A stretch of 64,000 nucleotides of DNA from Boesenbergia rotunda (GCA_024364735.1 JAGFNQ010004746.1:231533-295532), one strand, 5' to 3'. Positions 12,536 to 23,860 are shown, counted from the stretch's first letter. Translations and numbers: made by a program. Notes: generated by a model not told the origin, from the sequence alone.

Positions 12536-13900
12536 GGGAGTTCCTCTTTAAGCACGCTAGAGTACTTATGTAGGTAGTTGCTCATAAATAAGTGTGTCTT
12601 GTCTTTTGTTTTCTAGAGCAAGTCTTAGTAAAAGCAATCAGGTAGAAGAAGTAAGGTCTTACTTTTCATAATAACATCGGATGGTGTAATTTGAGTAAGC
12701 TAGTTAGTGACAATAGTTTAGTTGTTGTGCATTGTTCAAAGTCCTTTTTAGTTGTTGATTACCAACAATGCTTATTATGCATAAGTAGAAGCCATCATGG
12801 AATAAACTGCTGCAACATCAGCTGAGCTTAGTCAAGTCTGTGACTTTTGTTCAAATGTTGTAGAGCAAGGTCTCTTGGCAACTGGTCCTATGAATCTAGA
12901 AGCATGTCCATCTCTTCCTTTTGCTTTGTCTGTATGTTTGTGATAATCCCCCCTTTCTTCATAGCTATCAGTCCTTTAACTAAGTTTGATCTTTAGAAGT
13001 CAGTAAGATTTAACCTTGCCCTTTCTTCCTGTATATTTTTTTGTAGGAAGAAGTGTGAGGTGTAATGGACTTCATAAATCTCTCTTTGTTTGTCTATCTT
13101 GATGAATATAGGTTGTAGTTGTTCCCTGTTCTCTCTAGTTCTTCATATTTGGTGTGTCATCTTCAGTTCCTACATCTTAGTAAGCTATGTTTTCCAGTCA
13201 CTAGATGATTAAGCTGTGGCAGTATGCATTGGAAGGAGGCTTGTTCCTCAACCATGCCAAGGTAAACCAGGCTTTAATTGCATATTGATTTTAAGTACTG
13301 TCTTTGTTTCATATTCCAGGCAATCTTCTAAGTACATTTTCATTGCAGGGTTGCTTCAGTTGGTGATCGACACGGAAACCCAGTAGCAGTGATGGTGGAT
13401 GAAGAAATGTTTCTGTTAATGGTATTTGCTTTTGTAGTTGACAGTTTGTTGTGCATAATGCTTCCGAGCATTTGGGATTTAAACAAATCCTTGTATAGAA
13501 GAAATTAGTAGTTAATATTGCCGTCTCTTGTATTTGCAGGTCGTAGTGTAATATTTGAATATTACTAACAATGTAATGTTGAATAGATTGATCAAGTTTG
13601 ATGTATTGAACATATGTGATGAATGAATCGTCTTTGAAATGCAGCGTCTTCGAAATGCACTATCAAAATTCAAATATTTGTTAGTCAGGTTACCGTCGGT
13701 GCTACATTTCAATTAAAGTCACTAACTACGAAGTTGATGAAGATAGACAGCATCACAGCGACGTGATGAGATAGAGAATTGTTTTTTGTAATCAGAAATT
13801 GCCATTACTCCATAAAGTCGAGAAAAAAAAATCCTCCTGCAATTTTCTGTTTTATCTTTTTCTATTGGCTCAGATGCGAATTGATCGGGATACTAGAGCT
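12536..13900 (+). other. 3' region of the PNRC-like gene, no further coding seen
   Basis: The stretch is T-rich plus-strand sequence with possible splice-like signals (gtttgt donors; acceptors such as ttgcag near 13350 and 13540) but no ORF with recognisable content. It may hold a long or spliced 3' UTR of the PNRC-like transcript, then the unresolved 3' end of the minus-strand membrane-protein gene that lies to the right. I could not fix a polyadenylation site. Confidence 0.3.
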
Positions 13901-14033
13901 AGTACATCACTGCCATTGCTAGTTCTGGTTGTGGATTGCAGATTCACATCCGACCATTGACATTAGAGATTGATAATTTGTCGTAATAGAGGGGAAAAAA
14001 GAGAGGATATTTTGAAGGTTGAGTATATATTAC

Positions 14034-16197
14034 CTCTATGATTTTGCCGGATAAAAGCACCATCCATGGAGGAGTAGAACCAGTGGAGAGTAGACCTGTC
14101 GTCTTCAGGGGACTTCCCCAAATGACCACTCTCTCTGCTACTCGTTTGTGCAGAACGTACTGTTGGAGGAAATTCGAAGAATTTATAATAAATTGAAAAT
14201 ATAATAATAATTCCAACTTATCTGTTGAGTGACCCGAGCTATTTTTTCTTAAACTATAGTCTCCCGAGTAGTGTTTCCCGAGCTCTCGAACAGTATCTCC
14301 CGAGCTCCTGAGTGAAGCTCCCGAGTGAGTTTCCTGAGCTCCTGTGCAAAGCTCCCGAGTGAGTTTCCCGATCGGGTTTGTCGAGCAGTCGTCCCGAGCA
14401 GTAGTCGGACGTCTCCCGACCAAGAAGTTGCTGAGGCCTGTGCAGCGCAGTTTCCTTGAAACAGATTTGCCCCTCTCCGACGGTGCTTCGAGGCTCTGAT
14501 GGACGACTGTCTCTCAGGATACAACAGTAGACCACAGGCACAACGGATCACTCGTTGCTCGTGGCGAACTGAGAAAGTACCCGAATGCAATCCGAGGAGG
14601 TCGGGAAAGAGGTGGAAGAGAATCTTGTTGTCAGTGTTTGTCTTTTGCTGTCGGTCAGCCCCTTTATATAGGTTCAGACCCCCGCAGTATTCAATGACGA
14701 ATTAATCGTCATTTACTGCCAATTAACCAGCTAGACCTAAACGTCTGGGGGTTACTGATCCCGCATTAATCAAAAATTAATGCATCAGTTACATCCGAGC
14801 AAAAAATTTGGCAAAATGTTGATTTATCTGCTTGGACAAATTTTGCCACGACCGGTCAGACATTCGACGTGCGCAGGTCGTGCACGCACATGAGTTCACT
14901 TGGTTCAGTACAAATTCGGGCCCTGGATTTGCACCGCCCCCCGCACCAACGCAGTATTCAATGACGAATTAATCGTCATTTACTGCCAATTAACCAGCCA
15001 GACCTAAACGTCTGGGGGTTACTGATCTCGCATTAATCAAAAATTAATGCATAAGTTACATCCGAGCAAAAAATTTGGCAAAATGTTGATTTATCTGCTT
15101 GGACAAATTTTGCCACGACCGGTCAGACATTCGACGTGCGCAGGTCGTGCACACACACGAGTTCACTTGGTTCAGTACAAATTCGGGCCCTGGATTTGCA
15201 CCCCCGACACCCACGCATAAGAGAGAGCCTCTCCCCTAGCATTTGTTCACAATTCACATGCTTGTAAAACAATATAAACCAACCATTTTGCCTTAAAACT
15301 GCTAATGTGGGACTAAAGTTCCACTTACAAAGGAGTCTCTTTATTCTCCACCTCACTTTCTACTCAATAGAAAGTCCCAATGTGGGACTAAAGTCCCACC
15401 ACATTCCTTTCCATTCACATGGTATCCAACACGCACCTCCACTGGAACAAGAATTGGTCGTCGTGCAACAAAAATGATCCGGGATGGAGTATAGTTTTGG
15501 AGTGCGATGTCAAATAATAGCCGAGCAAGGAGAGGAAAACCTGATTCATTTCCCAGTTGGAATCAATTGAACTGCAATTTGCAACCTTTCTATCGATCAA
15601 GCCTTCCTCCAGCCTTTGCTGCAACAACTCCAACATCCCCTCCAGATCGTCTGTGATTAGTCGAGATTCCTAGCTGAGTCTGGAAATCACTTCCGGGGTC
15701 AATTTAGGGCCGAAGTCTTTCGACAGCACCGCTGAAAAGCCTGAGTTCGCCGCCAACAGCAAGAACAGCCAAACAAGAATCCTAACCAGGGAACGGAAAA
15801 GTGGCCAATATCGCTGCTTCTTGACGGATTTCTCCTTCACTGGTCTAGATTTAACCGGAGATCGGATCGGTGGCGTGGGGGGAGGGGTGACGGTAGAATC
15901 GGGTGATTCGGGAGTGGCGGGAGGGCTTTCGTCGCCGAAAAGCAACGGTGCCGGCCGGAATAGCCTTCTTAGGCCGGGCGATGGATAGCCTAGTGAGGGA
16001 GGACTGGTGCAGGCAGGAAGTGCGTAGGGAAGGAGATCGCGGGTTGCGTGGATGCTAGCTCGGCAAATCTTGCAGCGACAGTTGGCGTCCTTCCGGCAGC
16101 TGGGGAAATAGCTGCTGTGGCCGACGTTGCGGGCATCCCAGCAGTATCGAGTGGAGGATACGACCGACTGGGTCCATGACGTTGCCGGAGTGCTCAT
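14034..16197 (-). pseudogene. Plant-specific single-pass membrane protein gene with an in-frame stop
   Basis: Minus-strand gene opening at the ATG of 16197-16195. Exon 1 encodes a cysteine-rich N-terminus (CWDARNVGHSSYFPSC, CRCKIC), a Ser/Pro-rich middle, a basic patch (KEKSVKKQRYW) and one hydrophobic helix (ILVWLFLLLAANSGFSAVL). Frame is open to TAG at 15670-15672. It then continues in the same frame with conserved-looking sequence (ESRLITDDLEG, VANCSSIDSNWEMNQ) to a GT donor after 15541. A second exon, 14159-14034, reads VLHKRVAERVVIWGSPLKTT and ends at a GT donor. I recall plant homologues of this layout annotated ERG2/sigma-1-receptor-like; that name is uncertain. The 3' end after 14034 was not found. 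Either the TAG makes a 175-residue truncated protein, or the gene is newly inactive, or the base is an error. Confidence 0.6.
14683..15216. repeat. Tandem direct duplication, two copies of about 267 bp
   Basis: The sequence from cgcagtattcaatgacgaat at 14683 recurs at 14950 with only a few substitutions. The copies stay alike for about 250 bp, up to the gccctggatttgcacc segment. The low divergence argues for a recent duplication. The pair lies in the large intron of the membrane-protein gene. The neighbouring 14270-14410 has repeated cccgag(c/t) motifs like those in the LTRs elsewhere in the window, so the intron insert is probably retroelement-derived. Confidence 0.85.
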
Positions 16198-16462
16198 CGC
16201 CGCCACTCTCCCTCTCTCGATCTCTCTTCACTGTTCGTCTTGCGGCGGCAAAAGGTTAAGCCATCGCGGCCCACCACGACGCTCTCAAACATTTTCGAGG
16301 AGAAATCGGGGGATTATTTTGCCAGTCTATTTAGCATACGAGATAATTTAAAATAATATTTACGATAATTAAATCATATTTATTTGATAATAAATTTTTT
16401 CTAAATATAAATATCAATTCGATTATAACTATAGTGATATTTTATTATTCGTCTTTTTTTCC
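16198..16462. other. AT-rich spacer upstream of the membrane-protein gene
   Basis: 5' flank of the minus-strand membrane-protein gene, GC-rich near the start codon and AT-rich further right. It should hold the promoter. I see no distinct element. Confidence 0.3.
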
Positions 16463-16910
16463 ACCCTATTTGGAAACTTTTTAAGTAAGGAATTGGAATT
16501 CAATTCCGAATTCCATCCGGAATTGAATTCCGAATTCCATCCGGAATTGAATTCCGAATTCCATCCGGAATTGAATTCCAATTCTCATGTTTGGAATGAA
16601 TTGTAAAAACAGAATTGAATTGAATTCAATTGTTATACTTTTACGATTTTATCCTGCGAGAATGGAGCCGGAGCAACTTTGATTTGTTTTGTGAGGGGGT
16701 GATTTGGTAATTTAATTTTTCAAGTGAATTCATTTCACAAATCAGAGGTGTTTATGTGTGATTTGTTTTGAGGGGTTTGAAAGGAATTGAAATTTAATTC
16801 CTTATCAATTTCTTCCTGAAAATTGCTACCAAATGATGGAATTGAATTCCAATTCCCAAAGGAATTCCAATTCCCAAAGGAATTCCAATTCCTTCCTTTC
16901 CAAACAGGGT
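16463..16910. mobile_element. MITE-like element rich in GGAATT repeats
   Basis: About 448 bp bounded by imperfect inverted ends: ACCCTATTTGGAAA at 16463-16476 and TTTCCAAACAGGGT at 16897-16910 (one mismatch). Inside are two clusters of GGAATT/GAATTCC units, at 16489-16590 (about 31-bp period, three units) and 16835-16895 (about 18-bp period). Ends reading CCCTGTTTGGAAA are common in small non-autonomous plant DNA elements. I see no transposase and no clear TSD, so the class is open. Confidence 0.6.
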
Positions 16911-17329
16911 ATTTGAACCTTAAACCGATATAATGACACTTCCTTTTCTCTAGATATTTACTAATAATAGTTTTTGAGACGCGTAAAATAAATGAAAATG
17001 CCAGCTGATATTTCAAATCTGTCATAGATTTGAGATTGTGCTATTTCATTGTCTTGGATTGACAATCACGCTGATTGCAACTAAGTAAATTTAGTTGTCT
17101 GTCTCTTTCTTTTCTTGTCATTATTTTTATTTGTCTATGTTCGTTATTTATAACAACTAATTTGTATCTTTGTTTAAGAAAGAATAAAAAAAATTCAAGT
17201 TTTATTTTTTTAAGGGCAATTCATCCTTCTCTTACTAACCTACACCATTCCCAACATAGATTTTTATCTATTTCATATTTCTAAATATAGAAAAAGTCAA
17301 ATCAAATAAGGGGTGTTAAACTTTTTATC

Positions 17330-19275
17330 ATTCTGGAGTCAAGCTATTTTTCCGCAGGACCTCCCCTCATCGCAGTAGAGCTTAACTACCAAGTTCGGGA
17401 TGGATTGATGTGGTTCCTCTATAATATTGAACTAAACCATGAACGAAGAAAGGTATGAGAGAAAAACATATTGACTAGTGATTGTGAAGAGACCCCAATT
17501 CTTTATTGGAAGGGGCACCAAAGGTCTCTACCCTTCCATCCCTTGGATAGATAGAGAGGGTGGGCAGAGCTTTTGGTATTTCATGTTGTCAAATAGTTGA
17601 ACAATGAAAATAGAAAGCGAGTGCTTGATCGAATTGATCAAGTCATGAAGGAACAAGGTTCAAATCTCTCGGTTGTTAGGATGCCTCAGCTGCATACATC
17701 ACTGCACTTCCACTTGACACCTATTGTAATGATAAACGACTCGTCTCGCGGTGACCTTATCTTGGATTCTCAATACTTCTATCGCTCCATCCCTGTAGGG
17801 ATAGAGAACTCGTTGCTATCTCGGCTATGCTACCAGGGACTCTGGGGAAGTTAAAATAAGAGAGCACTCATCTTGAGGCGGGCTTGCTACTTAGATGCTT
17901 TCAGCAGTTATCCACTTCACACTTGGTTACCCAATGTTTACCATGGGCATGATAACTGATACACCACAGGGTAAACCATCCCCTCTCAGGCCTCCCCGAT
18001 TGATTCTACTATGAGGCCAATGATAGACAATAACTCCCCCCCCCCCCCCCCCCCCCCCCCCCAAACATAGCTTACAATGGGCTATGGTAAACACAGGGTA
18101 AACCATCCCCTCTCAAACTTAGCTACCCAATGTTTACCATGGGCATGATAACTGGTACACCATAGGGTAAACCATCCCCTCTCAGGTCTCCCCGATTGAT
18201 TCTACTATGAGGCCAATGATAGACAATAACTCCCCCCCCCCCCCCCCCCAAACATAGCTTACAACATTTATCGTACTGTGCTCTTCAAAGAGCAACTCTT
18301 ATCAAAATCTCAAAAAGTGTTTAGTTGGAATCCCATTCTAAGGATTCTTGTGGTTTCAAAGAATCTAGCTACAGGAGAACCAAGAACATAGAGCTCTCTC
18401 CCTTTTCCCGTTTGACTCTTTGGTCTTAAGAATGCTGGTTTTAAGAATGAGTGATTGCTCATTTTGACCCTTACTACCCAACAGGGGAGCGGACAACTAG
18501 TGCCTTCTACTTATTGAATAGGGTCTATGGTCAGTCCGTGACCCTTGGATGCCAAAGGCGTCCTTGGGGTGATCTCGTAGTTCTTACACGGTGGAGATGA
18601 CGGGGTTGGTCCATGGATTTTCTTTCCTTATGTCACATTTCGATCAAAAGGTTGAAGGGAGATAGTTCATCAAGCTATTCGCAAAGGCCAACTTGATCCT
18701 CTTCCCCAGAGATCCCAGATGAGGGAACCTTAGGGGAGCCGTCAACTCCAACTATCGTCCATGTACGTTCCATACTAGATCTGGCCAACTGCCTATCCTA
18801 CCTCCTCTATGTTCTTGACATTCCATCTTTTTGTCTTAGTAGAGTCTTTCAGTAGCATGTTTCGGTTCACTTCCCCATTATTTAGAAAAAGTGAGCCACT
18901 GGTTCAGGTACAAGATACTATCATTACCATCTGGACAATTAGATATCCAACTTGTAATCGCAACGACCCAATTGCAAGAGCGGAGCTCTACCAACTGAGT
19001 TATATCCCCCAACCAAGTGGAGTATGCATGAAAGAGTCAGATGTTTCTTCTATTCTTATCCCTAGCGTAGTTGGGCATCATGGACTTGAACTAGAGACCT
19101 CACCCATTAGGTAAATCATCGCACCTACGATCTAACCAATTGAGAGAGAATCAATAGATTCTTTTTCAGGAGTGATTCATCCTTCCCGAATGCAGTATAC
19201 AACTCTCCGTTGTATTGTGCTCTTCAAGTGCGCTTGTTCCCCCTTCTCCCTCACCACGACAAGTCTTTGTGAAGT
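17330..19275 (-). pseudogene. Nuclear copy of plastid rDNA-region DNA (NUPT), rearranged
   Basis: The block is a degraded reverse-complement copy of the plastid inverted-repeat rRNA operon. In plus-strand order it holds 5S rRNA (17330-17428), spacer, 4.5S rRNA (17658-17760), the 3' end of 23S (about 17770-17968), then a jump into the 3' part of the trnA-UGC intron. After that come the rest of that intron, trnA exon 1 (18972-19009), the trnA-trnI spacer, trnI-GAU exon 2 (19072-19106) and the end of the trnI intron. Most of 23S and trnA exon 2 are missing. Substitutions and small deletions (for example in 5S near 17368 and 17421) show it is not a functional rDNA. Identity rests on recognising conserved plastid sequence. 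Confidence 0.9.
17929..18262. repeat. Tandem duplication (~196-bp period) with expanded C tracts inside the NUPT
   Basis: The segment starting acccaatgtttaccatgggc at 17929 recurs at 18125. Each copy ends in a C homopolymer: 27 Cs at 18036-18062 and 18 Cs at 18232-18249. The duplicated unit includes the 23S/trnA-intron junction, so the deletion came before the duplication. Confidence 0.8.
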
Positions 19276-19281
19276 GAGTTA

Positions 19282-19425
19282 TTATCCACTTTGGGCCTAA
19301 ACTCTCATGGTTTTATTTTTAGCCTTTACCCAAAAGATCTCATACCAATGGAGATATCTTTATCTTATAAGCTTATGATCTTTTCCATGTGTTTTCAATA
19401 TGAGACTTTGTTTGCAACCCCAACA
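19282..19425 (+). repeat. Fold-back repeat family, partial copy 1
   Basis: Contains the module ccactttgggcctaaactct, then an AT-rich stretch and ataccaatggagatatc. The same module appears at 19735-19815, at 22208-22345 (inverted) and at 48800-48852. Confidence 0.6.
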
Positions 19426-19734
19426 ATCACCCCCTCAAAACGAAGGACTGCAAAACCTCTCTCAAACAGAAAGCCTATCCATTTAATGTCCGATCCTTGA
19501 CCTACTAGGTCTTTCTGTCCCTCGGTCCAACCAAACTACTAGGTCTTTCTGTCCTCGATCCACTCGACCTACTAAGACTTCCTGCCTGGTGTTTGGTCCT
19601 CTTGATCCGGATACGAGAACCCCCACTTCCTTTGTTCGAGATTAATATTCTACTCACATGGCTTGATTAGATGATAGCTCTTTGTACATAGTTGGTGGTT
19701 AGATCTTCAGCAGTTTAGGCTCTGCTATCAATTG

Positions 19735-19815
19735 TTAGGATTGAAGGAATTTAGATATCTCCACAATAGTATGATATTGCCACTTTGGGCCTAAACTCTC
19801 ATGATTTTATTTTTA
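19735..19815 (+). repeat. Fold-back repeat family, copy 2
   Basis: Starts ggattgaaggaatttagata and runs through the ccactttgggcctaaactct module. It is an inverted match, about 75-80 bp long, to 22257-22345. With that copy it brackets a 2.5-kb segment holding the split Copia gag. Confidence 0.6.
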
Positions 19816-19886
19816 GGCGTCGTGGTTTGATTTGGATTGAGTTGCTTGCTCTTTGATTGGATAGTCTTCTTCCTTTTAAGTATTTT

Positions 19887-21850
19887 CTAAACTAGATTAA
19901 CTAGTTCGACGGTGATCTCATTGTCATCTTCCGAATTTGACTCATCTTTGGATTCAAGCTCGATTTGGGACTTATGCTTTGGCTTCTTGGTCTTGAATTT
20001 ACTTGCAAGCAAAGTAATGCCTTTCTCGACTTGGCTTGTATTAATTTGCTCATGTAAATCAAATTCAGAAAATAGTTCTTCTAATCTAATAGAAGAAAGC
20101 ATTGATACCGGAAGTACCAGATCGAATCTTATTTTGATAAGTAGCAAAGGGTTCAAGTTAAGCTGGTATATTGTATTAATGGATTTGCAGAGATTACAGG
20201 AAAGTCTTAGGTAAGCTAGGCAAGAAGTCTTGACCTGCAGGGTTGAGCACGAAGTCCTAGTCGGGGATCGGGCAATGAAGACTTGGCGAGTGAAGCCGAG
20301 GAAGAAGACTTGGTTCGGAGGACCGAGCAGAAGACTTTGCCAAGCGAGGATCACCGACATGAGTCGAGATGGGTCGAGGTCGAACGTCATCGAGTTCTGG
20401 ATTCTCGAAGACGAGCAAAAGTCCAACGGAGGTTCCGGGTGGTAACAGGTAAACTTTCCTGAGAGGAGTAGGTGAGGACGCGTTCCCCGGTGAGGGAATA
20501 GTAGTCGTCAGTCTGACCTAGGGTTTCGAATGAAACCTGAAAGTCAGGATCAAGACAGCACTAACTATGATTCATCCATACTTCATTTATATATGTTATT
20601 GGATGTATGGAGCTAACCCATGTTGTAGCTGAAAAAGTTAAAGTAGCTTGACTGGGGCGCCTGAATGAGACTCAGGCACCTGAAAGCTGACAGATGGAGG
20701 CTGAGCTGGCGCAATGGTCAGACTGACATGGCGAGTGCTGAGTGGAGGACACACGTCAGCACTCAGGTGCCTAAAAGGGACTCAGGCGCCTGACCAGGAT
20801 AGAGTTTGACTGTGCAACAGATAAAGTTTCCGCCTGATCCACTGCAACTGGGGCGCCTGAAAGGCCATTCAGGCGCCTGAGTAACTACTATAAAAAGAGA
20901 TCGAGTGCAGCAATCCAGAACAACAATTCAATCACTGCGATCACTTTCTTCTTCCGTGTGTTGCGCGACCAAAGTTCAAACAACGCCAAAATGTCGTTCG
21001 ACTCTTTGAACGAAGATCTGTTCTCACACTCCAAGAGTCGTTATTATTGCTCATGTCTTATTGCACACTTTAGTTTGTAAATTGTAAACATTCTTGCGAT
21101 TTTTAGTGACGCCCAAAGTAAACGATCAAAGATCGTGGGCCTTGCAGTAGCAGCCGGTCAAGACTTTGAAGCAAGTAAAACCAACTCGAGTTAGCGATTT
21201 TGATTTGTTGTTTATTTCTACTGCTCTATCTCTCTAACTCCTACGCTTATTCTCAAAGCTTCCGTTGTATACTTTATCGCTTAGTAATTTAAGTGTTAAA
21301 TCCGAAGTTTTTGCGAAGCGATATTCACCCCCCCTGTATCGCTCAATCTCGATCCTACAGAAAGATCCTTAAAAATTTTGTAAGCATCTACTATAGATGC
21401 CACAAAATGTTCCTCGAAAATGCATTTAGTGTATACCTGATGATGTTGTGATTCTCCACGTGCTGACCGATTGCGTGGAGACAGTCCAGGAGATCTTGGA
21501 TGCGAGCATGGAGCTAACTTATTAATTTTCCTTTTTGCATTTTTATGTTGTACAGTTTATTAAATATTAAATCTTGTTTATTTACTTTTGTGTCGGAGGT
21601 GCCTTTGTGTAGCTCTATTAGCTTGTTTCACAGTTCTTTTGCACTGTTAACCGACCTAATTTAGTTCTTCTTTAGTTAGGTTGCATTGAAGGGTCTGAGT
21701 CATCTTTGCATTTGCCTTGATTTTATTCCTTATTGATGCATCCCAGTTTGCGCATCCCACAGGTGCTCCATTTCCATCGAGGCGTGGTGCAAATATGTTT
21801 GGATGATTATCCACATATTCACCTGGGTCTTTAGGTGGTATTCCATTCGG
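19887..21850 (-). mobile_element. Copia gag remnant, split by a solo LTR
   Basis: On the minus strand, 21850-21365 reads as decayed Copia gag, including a segment ending VDAYKIFKDLS. The frame resumes on the other side of a solo LTR at 20099-19887 with SSIRLEELFSEFDLHEQ and an acidic, lysine-rich tail. The joint is exact once the LTR and one TSD are set aside. No protease or polymerase accompanies it. Several stops are present. Confidence 0.65.
20100..21359 (+). mobile_element. Solo LTR (1260 bp), TSD GAAAG
   Basis: Flanked by GAAAG at 20095-20099 and 21360-21364. It ends in CA (cgatcctaca); the start reads CATTGATACC where TGTTGATACC would be expected, two transitions from a canonical TG. 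It has repeated gcgcctga motifs at 20660-20880, a TATA-like tataaaaag at 20891 and the terminal cacccccc stretch usual for this kind of LTR. No internal region is attached. Confidence 0.8.
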
Positions 21851-22207
21851 GCCTTTCAGTAGCCAAAATCCTCATTGGAGAAAAGAGGCGGGTGAATGGT
21901 ACTGTTGCCTTCTTAATGGGTCATCAATCAAATCTTGCACATGAAAATATAAACAAAAAAGAATATCCCAAGACTAGGCCTTGGATTAGTAGTGCGGTAG
22001 AAGAGATTAAGGCAAAAAATGACTCAAGTGGTGTTGCATCAATTTTGAGCAAAAGTAAAAAAATGATTACAAATTTGTCAAAAGAGGTGAATGCACCAAT
22101 TCTAAGTAACGGTGAAAGAATGAAATGCTAAACCGGAAAAAGGCGTAAAAGGCAATGTTCTTATGGTGGTTTCACCAATTCAGAGCGCCCATGCTCTAAT
22201 ATCAATT

Positions 22208-22345
22208 GTAAGATCGAAGGAATTTAAATATTTCCACGTTGGTATAAGGTTTTTGAGTAAAACTCAAAAATAAAACCATGATGGCTTAGACCCAAAGTGG
22301 ATAATATCATATTATTGTGGAGATATCTAAATTCCTTTGGTTCTA
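22208..22345. repeat. Fold-back repeat family, complete 138-bp copy
   Basis: Left arm gatcgaaggaatttaaatat pairs with the right-arm complement of attcctttggttct and its preceding gtggagatatctaa. The centre has the inverted ccactttgggtctaag module. It is the most complete copy here of a short palindromic repeat. Confidence 0.65.
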
Positions 22346-23860
22346 CAGGTCCAAGTCCCTTCCATTAAAATTTGACACCATCAAGGTGTACCAAAGAGTG
22401 GAAATGCTTTCAGTTGCCATGGATAGGCTAGAAGACTAGGAATAATAGAGAAGAATGGAATAATGAGGGTCAGGGCATATGGAAGATGAAGAAACTTACA
22501 GGAAGAATAAGGATCGCGGTGCCACGGAAGATCGTTGTGGCCAAACCTCAAATAAGACAACGAAAAATGCTATGACATTCTCCCTTCGCTAAACCCAATA
22601 AAGCCTGAGCACACAAATCTCGGTCGTCAGATCTTGAAGGCAAAAATGTGGGCTACTATACTAGACCGTTGGATCACAAGCCCAAATTCGCAAGATTGGG
22701 ACTCGCTATTCATTGCTTTGATATGTGATCTTGCGTATCACCTGCACTGATGACGTATGACTCGTGGATTCCCGAGGGAATCAATAGTGTAGCGCGGTAA
22801 GGTCCTTCGGGCACGTCATCCCTAACGTTCAGGTTGGTAGTCGGGCTAGAACCCACTTTAGTTTAGTAAGTCGAACTCGTATCTCCTTCGACTAAACTTG
22901 ACGGGGAAACTTGTGGTGTGGTAGATAGTGGAGGTCTCCATATGGCAGGGTCAATGTAGAAGTCAAATCCTTGGTCAAAGGTCAAGTGGAGCAGTACTTT
23001 AAAGCCTAAGGGGAGCAAAAAGAACCTTAGTTAAGGTGACATACTTGACCCTCTCCGCTCAGTCACCCAACTCTTTCAGCCTGGTCGCTTGACTTTCCGT
23101 CAGTTCGGTCACACTTAACCCTCTCCGCTCAATCACCCAACTCCTTCAGCCTGGTCGCTTAACTCTCCGTCAGTTCGGTCACCCAACTCCTTCAGACTAG
23201 TCGTCTGATTCCTTCAGCCTGGTCGCTTGACTTTCCCTCAGCTCGGCCACCCAACTCCAGCATCCTTGTTGTCTGGCCCTTCCTCAAGTACTCGACCATC
23301 TGACTCCCTCAACATCTAACTCTCTCTCGAGATTGACTTTAGGGTGATCCATGTGAGGTAAGTGCACAGGGCCCCCACCTAAGGGGCTCTTTGTTTTGTA
23401 TTTTTTCTAATTTTTTTTATGAATGATAATATTCATTGAAAAAATAAATTAAAAAGTGTGGGCCATTTTTATTTTTTTTAATTTTTAAAAATAAATATTA
23501 ATAAAATGTCCGAAAAATTAAATAAAAAAAGATCTAAATATAAAATTTAAAACATTAAACGATTTTTTTTACCGGGTCCTTCAAAATGTGGGGTCGGCCT
23601 TGCTCTCTTTGCTCGGGGTCAAGTCCTGACTCCCTCAGCCCAATTGCCTCATTCCATCAGGTAAGACTTGTATCTTACATGGCTTATTGAATCGTTTTTT
23701 CTGAAAGACATGGACAATGTAATTATTTTTTCTAGGAGGACGCGAACAATGTAGCCATTTATCTCAAAAAATATGGATAACATAGTCGTTTTTTCTCGAA
23801 AGACATGAGTAGTGTAAATGTTCAATGGAGAACATGCATGATGACATAGCTACATCTCTA
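22346..23860. repeat. Degraded retroelement sequence with a Ser/Pro-like tandem tract
   Basis: No gene seen. 22346-22560 resembles the start of a gag region with stops. 23040-23300 holds a degenerate tandem repeat built on cacccaactccttcagcctg followed by gtcgcttgactttccgtcag, roughly five partial units. 23400-23560 is AT-rich. The text is typical of old Gypsy LTRs. Confidence 0.45.

Noticed and set aside
13300..13560. Further coding exons after the PNRC-like stop
   Set aside because: Splice-like signals exist but no frame carries recognisable or sustained coding sequence.
15300..15410. Inverted words tgtgggactaaag(t)tcccac as a possible regulatory hairpin
   Set aside because: This short dyad is common in plant repeats; I found no gene it would serve here beyond the intron insert.
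17597..17854. Open frame of 85 codons
   Set aside because: It overlaps plastid 4.5S and 23S rRNA sequence in the reverse direction; not a protein gene.
18972..19106. Functional nuclear tRNA genes for Ala or Ile
   Set aside because: Only one exon of each plastid split tRNA is present and both contain changes; they belong to the plastid insertion.
18809..19114. Open frame of 101 codons
   Set aside because: It lies over plastid trnA exon 1, its intron and trnI exon 2; chance frame.
21835..22131. Plus-strand frame of 98 codons beside the Copia gag
   Set aside because: No known motif; it may be retroelement debris. Support is too weak for a gene.
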